A stretch of DNA of 64,000 bases from Apostichopus japonicus (lineage: Eukaryota > Echinodermata > Holothuroidea > Aspidochirotida > Stichopodidae): assembly GCF_037975245.1 (NCBI RefSeq), contig NC_092561.1:4266001-4330000 (forward strand). The letters are read 5' to 3'. Of this stretch, positions 60,111 through 64,000 are shown one piece after another. A program made the position numbers and the translations under genes. Within the stretch, counting starts at the first letter, position 1; each line of letters starts with the position of its first letter. The notes beneath the pieces are model-generated. The model saw only the letters and a program-made list of their open reading frames with translations, was not told the origin of the DNA and did not search any database.

Positions 60111-62482
60111 ATCAAAAGTTGATAACTGACAACCGAACGATTCCGCGCAAATTGCGCACGTTTATTTTACAAAGAGTTGCCGTGTCCGAAGTGGCACATC
60201 ATGGCAAGAAAAGAAAGAAACATTACTGAGCGCGAAACGTGCAAATAATTGCGTTGGCATATGTTTGGGTTTTAAACGGCATCTTTGGGCACATACAATG
60301 ACGAATAATAATAGAGGGTGAAATATATACGCGGATATTGCTCGCGAAGCGTTCGTCCGATATTTTGTTTCATACAGAACATTCCGAACACTAAATTACA
60401 CAGTGAAAAGATAGGAAGGAACAAACACTATACTGAGTGGGCGGATCTGGGGATCCATAGGCCTAGATATAAAACAAAAATCAAACATTTAAGATGCAAC
60501 TTGTGCCGGCATCTGACAGTCAAGAATAGTACATTGACTCTAACTCCATACATAGATACAGCCATACCCACTGCAAGAATTTAAGACGCCAAGTGGCCTA
60601 AGGGTCAAGTGTATGGACAAGTAGCCTAAGTGTAGCCTAACGAACAAGTGTAGTCTAAGGGCCGAGTGTGTTTTGTTTTCGTCGGCGTACATAAATATTT
60701 CGGTGATATTGCACTTGCATTAATATGTTAACCCCTGAACCCACCCATCAAGAAAAAAAAAGAACTACAACAACCTTAACAACAACATATTGCTTTCAAT
60801 TGAACCTGTATCAGTCATAAATTGATTGCATATTTCATTTTGTTAAAGCATTGATGTTGGTCTTTTAAGTGCGCTTAAAGTTATGGTTCTATTTATTTTA
60901 AGCACAAGAAGAAAGAAATAATATTACACTAGTGAACACCATAACAAAAGTCGTTACAACAGTGGTGGACTTTAACTGTACCGTATATTAAACAATGACT
61001 GACAAAATGCACTCACTTTGTTATTGCAGTGTACAACCCCCCCCCCCCATTTAATTTGACGCAAGGTCATTCTAACGGTTCCTGTGTGTGAATTACTTGT
61101 AGATTACATTCTAGCCGCCTTATTTGATTGCTTACGTTGTTCTGGTGCTTTTCGATCGAATATGTTGGGTTTGTGAAATGGACTTTTAAGTTTTTACATA
61201 ACGCCCTCTATTTTAATTGTTATCGTTGGAGCAGTTCACACTTGGTTTTTCTTTCCATGATTTATATCTGACTGGTGCATTTCTGTTCCTTATAAAGCAT
61301 CGACTCTCTTAATAAGTAATTATTTTGCTTTAACCGAGAGCCGACTTACTCCATATATCTTCATTTTTTACTTACCACAATTCTAAATATAATATCATTA
61401 TGAAAATTAAAAAATTAATTAAAAAATTAAAAATTAATTATCCCGCTTGATTTAGTTTGTCAAGTTAGCAATACATTTAATATTCGATCACATCAACGAC
61501 TTTTCGTTTTGCATCAGTTATTTGTGACTTTTGTTGAAACCCCGGATCTATAATGACTTTATTTACATCAAAGCTTCATCAATGAAAGTAGCTATGGACT
61601 ACCTAGTCAAGCCTCTCCACTGCTGTTGGCACTGTGCAATGTATATTCCAAATTTGACAAGCAAAACGTAATATTGCTGAACTTGGGTACCATATGATGG
61701 ATTAAGGAGAGGATTGGGAGAAGGGATACTCGGCGCACGGATTAAATTAGGGGGACTGAGGAATAGGGATAAAGAATACGGTTTTCTCAGTTTCAGAAAA
61801 TATTTATGGAAAAAATCAAGACTTCCAAAAAGTGTGTGTGTGTTTGGGGGTGGGGGGGGAGGGGGAGGGCGGGTGATAACAAAATTGTTCCTGTGGACCT
61901 GTCTGACTTCAGGAATTTCGTCTCTCTGAAATGTATTAGAAAAACATCTCTTTTTTTCATATTCCTCAAAGAACATTGTAAGATTGTAATTTGTTAATAA
62001 CACAGAAAATTTGATATCGGTCTATAAGTATATCATTACCCCGAATTTCATAACGGCATAGCAAACCTTTACCGTTAAACTATATTCATCTAGTTTACTG
62101 TAGGATATATAAATGAGGAAGTTGCATAAAACCCATGTAATAAACGGACATGTATTGTAGAAACTGATGTGATACAGGGCTATTAAACATCGATTTATAT
62201 CCTCGATACAATAGATATTTATTAGGACTACAAGAGTCATTCAGTGAAATCAATAACTGTATCAAGTGTAAAACCTTCTTGAAATAAAACAACCTTTCTA
62301 TTCGAAATTAACTTCAACGATTAAGCACGATAAGTGAACGTGTGGTTTCGTTTTTGTTTCCTACAAGGAAGTTATTCATGTTCAGTAGAATGCTGAGTGC
62401 ATTCAATTTAGATAATAATCAGTTAAAGAGGCAAGTCCATGTTTGGATGTTATTTCTGACTGCTCCCAATCAGCGACAGAAA
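60111..62482 (+). other. 5' flank of Ig gene D
   Basis: Non-coding mosaic flank. The part up to about 60535 follows B/C; the rest follows A. It includes a C run (61037-61048), a short AAATTAAAAAATTAATT repeat (61403-61440) unique to this copy and a G-rich tract (61848-61872). The 134-codon - strand frame at 61599-62003 is unsupported. Confidence 0.4.
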
Positions 62483-62872
62483 ATGCGAGGGTGCCATCTT
62501 TCATTTCTTCTGGTACTACGATTGACCACTGGTGTTGGGTGCAACAATGAGTTCTGTATGGGCTTGCCTTATGTTTTCCAAAGTAAACTTATCACCATTG
62601 GAAGTAACACAGAAATACACTGTAATATTCGCGATTCCTGTACACGCGGAGTATGGCTGATAACTCTGGAATCAAATGGAACATCTTACGAACTGTCTTC
62701 GGGAAACTGCAGTGCTTGTGGTGACTATTTCACAGTTTTCAATAACAAAACGTCGAATTCCCTAATCATCGAAAACTTCAATTCAGAATTAAGTGGCATG
62801 TACAAGTGTGTAAGCGATTCGTGCTCTAATGGAGTGAAGGCGTCCCCGACGAGGTGTTTCAATGTTACGGGG
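62483..62872 (+). CDS. Ig-domain protein D, exon 1 (gene truncated in window)
   Basis: Fourth paralogue: leader plus Ig domain one, with the same 130 residues and donor (GTAGCA at 62873). Upstream the frame stays open to about 62342 as in copy A, while the Ig domain itself is of the B/C type (GVWLI, SGMYKC). CNIRDSC and PYVFQSK are private differences. No exon 2 or 3 follows before the window ends. The intron is interrupted at 63295 by unrelated repeat-like DNA, so the gene may be broken or its exons displaced beyond the window. Confidence 0.65.
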
Positions 62873-62997
62873 GTAGCAAGAGAGCTAAGACAATGTCGTT
62901 TAAGACTGTCCTACCTACAAGAAAATGGAACCTCTTCGGTAATAAACTGTTAGAACTGTTGGTAACCACAAATTATGATATATATATATATTCAATC

Positions 62998-63294
62998 TAG
63001 CATATAGTTGGGCAGCTTATTCGTTTTCCTCACTATGATATGTATCACTGTAGCATAGTTGGGTAACTCCTCCCTTTTCCTCAGTATATGATATGTATCA
63101 ACGTAGTATAATGAGGTAACTCCTCCGTTTCCTCTGTATATGATATGTACCAATGTAGTATAGTTGCGCAAGTCATTCGTTTTCCTCAGTATATGATATG
63201 TATCACTGTAGTATAGTTGGGTAACTCCTCCGTTTTCCTCAGTGTATGATATGTATCACTGTAATATAGTTGGGCAACTCATTCGTTTCCCTCA
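62998..63294. repeat. ~53-bp intronic minisatellite, copy D (truncated)
   Basis: About five to six more divergent units of the TTTTCCTCAG repeat, ending abruptly at TTCCCTCA where unrelated DNA starts with CAGGGTTTTCG. Confidence 0.88.
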
Positions 63295-64000
63295 CAGGGT
63301 TTTCGTTAGTAGCCGGGACCCGGGTCAAATGACCCGCTCATTGCACGTACATGACCGGGCTACTTTGCGACGCTCAGTAAAAAAAAAAAAAAAATTAAAA
63401 AAAAAAAATGACGAAAAAAATCGAGAGGAATAAATACCCACAACCAGGTCAGGTGTGATTGAAACTGTCACAGCAGTTAACTGTTGGTAAAAACTACAAG
63501 AAGTTGAACATTAGTAGTATGGTCGAGGAGATGAGGCCGAGGGGTGGGTGAGAGTAGAGGTAGGCGAAGGGCTTCTCTTGACATACAAATTGTTGCTCAA
63601 CAGAGATAAAAGCTGAATAAAAAACAGAAGGTTCTATAACAGACCTAGTTGGGTATTTTTTGGCAGTAAAATCCTACTCACTTTGTAGGTACCGTAGACC
63701 TATTATCATTTTGTTATGATCGCACTTCATTTAATGCAGCAAGTGCGTCACACCCTTGCAAAGTTCGGTTCAGTGGCATAGCTACCTCCCTAGGCTCCAT
63801 GACCCGAGTGTTAATAAAAAAAACTTCAGGAGAAAAAAAGAAAAATAGGACAGAAGAAAGGGGTGATTGGGAGGGGGCAATATCATTGACCAAACAACTG
63901 TATATTGCACCATTTTGCATCTAGAGACTTTTTAAATTGCAATTTTCCGGCAAAGGGGAGGAGGCACCCCCTCCCCTTAGACCCCTCCCCCATGTCCGCG
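63295..64000. mobile_element. Probable transposon sequence interrupting Ig gene D
   Basis: The array homology ends exactly where CAGGGTTTTCGTTAGTAGCC begins. The new sequence contains a perfect hairpin CGGGTCAAATGACCCG (63333-63348), A-rich runs (63379-63408) and a C-rich end (CACCCCCTCCCC) near the window edge, all unlike the host DNA. A CAGGG terminus would fit a hAT-type element, but the other end and target duplication are not in the window. The 63-codon + and 68-codon - frames here are unsupported. Confidence 0.4.

Larger units (their letters stand above)
59316..63294 (+). repeat. Tandem segmental duplication, unit D (truncated, mosaic)
   Basis: Starts like B/C (LINE tail, then the TTGCGCGCAAATTGCGCAC-type flank; here TTCCGCGCAA), then switches near 60535 to sequence otherwise seen only in unit A (AGACGCCAAGTGGCC onward). 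It ends inside the intron-1 minisatellite, where unrelated DNA begins at about 63295. Confidence 0.82.

Noticed and set aside
61599-62003. 134-codon - strand frame in the flank of gene D
   Set aside because: It crosses a G-rich homopolymer (poly-Pro in translation) and is interrupted in the homologous flanks of A, B and C.

Overview
This is a eukaryotic, metazoan nuclear window: intron-rich genes with GT/AG junctions, AT-rich non-coding DNA, many minisatellites and decayed transposons. The protein families and overall texture suggest a marine deuterostome invertebrate, perhaps an echinoderm such as a sea cucumber. That placement is an inference and could be wrong. I saw no convincing RNA gene and nothing prokaryotic.

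Region 1 (1-8 kb, + strand): the last two coding exons of a synaptotagmin-type gene (C-terminal half of the C2B domain, 3862-4033 and 7299-7509), embedded in minisatellites with 48-bp, ~20-bp, ~48-bp, 70-bp (built of 10-mers) and 10-bp units.

Region 2 (8-18.5 kb): no gene recognised. It holds tandem repeats: a degenerate ~91-bp family passing into a 40-bp family, a ~337-bp satellite, a 30-bp repeat, a ~48-bp repeat carrying a hairpin in each unit, and a 26-bp repeat.

Region 3 (18.5-30 kb, - strand): a complete mitochondrial uncoupling protein (UCP1/2/3 type, SLC25 carrier) in five coding exons. Their joined length is exactly 978 nt, 325 residues plus stop, with all phases compatible. Its third coding intron carries four extra partial copies of coding exon 4, and its last intron carries a hAT-type MITE with intact terminal inverted repeats and an 8-bp target duplication. 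A candidate promoter and untranslated first exon lie near 29.4-29.9 kb, followed by a fold-back element rich in GATATC.

Region 4 (30.8-63.3 kb, + strand): a tandem segmental duplication with four copies (A-D) of a unit containing a LINE tail fragment and a three-exon gene for a small immunoglobulin-domain cell-surface protein. Copy A encodes a type I membrane protein (signal peptide, two Ig-like domains, one transmembrane helix, short tail ending in a tyrosine motif). Copies B and C share one precise in-frame 153-bp deletion that removes the stalk and transmembrane helix, so they should give secreted forms. Copy D is cut off after its first exon by unrelated repeat-like DNA at about 63.3 kb. 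Downstream of gene B a single AT-rich monomer, present once behind gene A, has expanded into a ~9.1-kb satellite of about 36 monomers with higher-order structure. Gene C has about four monomers. Copy A also carries a solo-LTR-like insertion. The array looks like a young, rapidly rearranging receptor cluster with paired membrane and soluble products.
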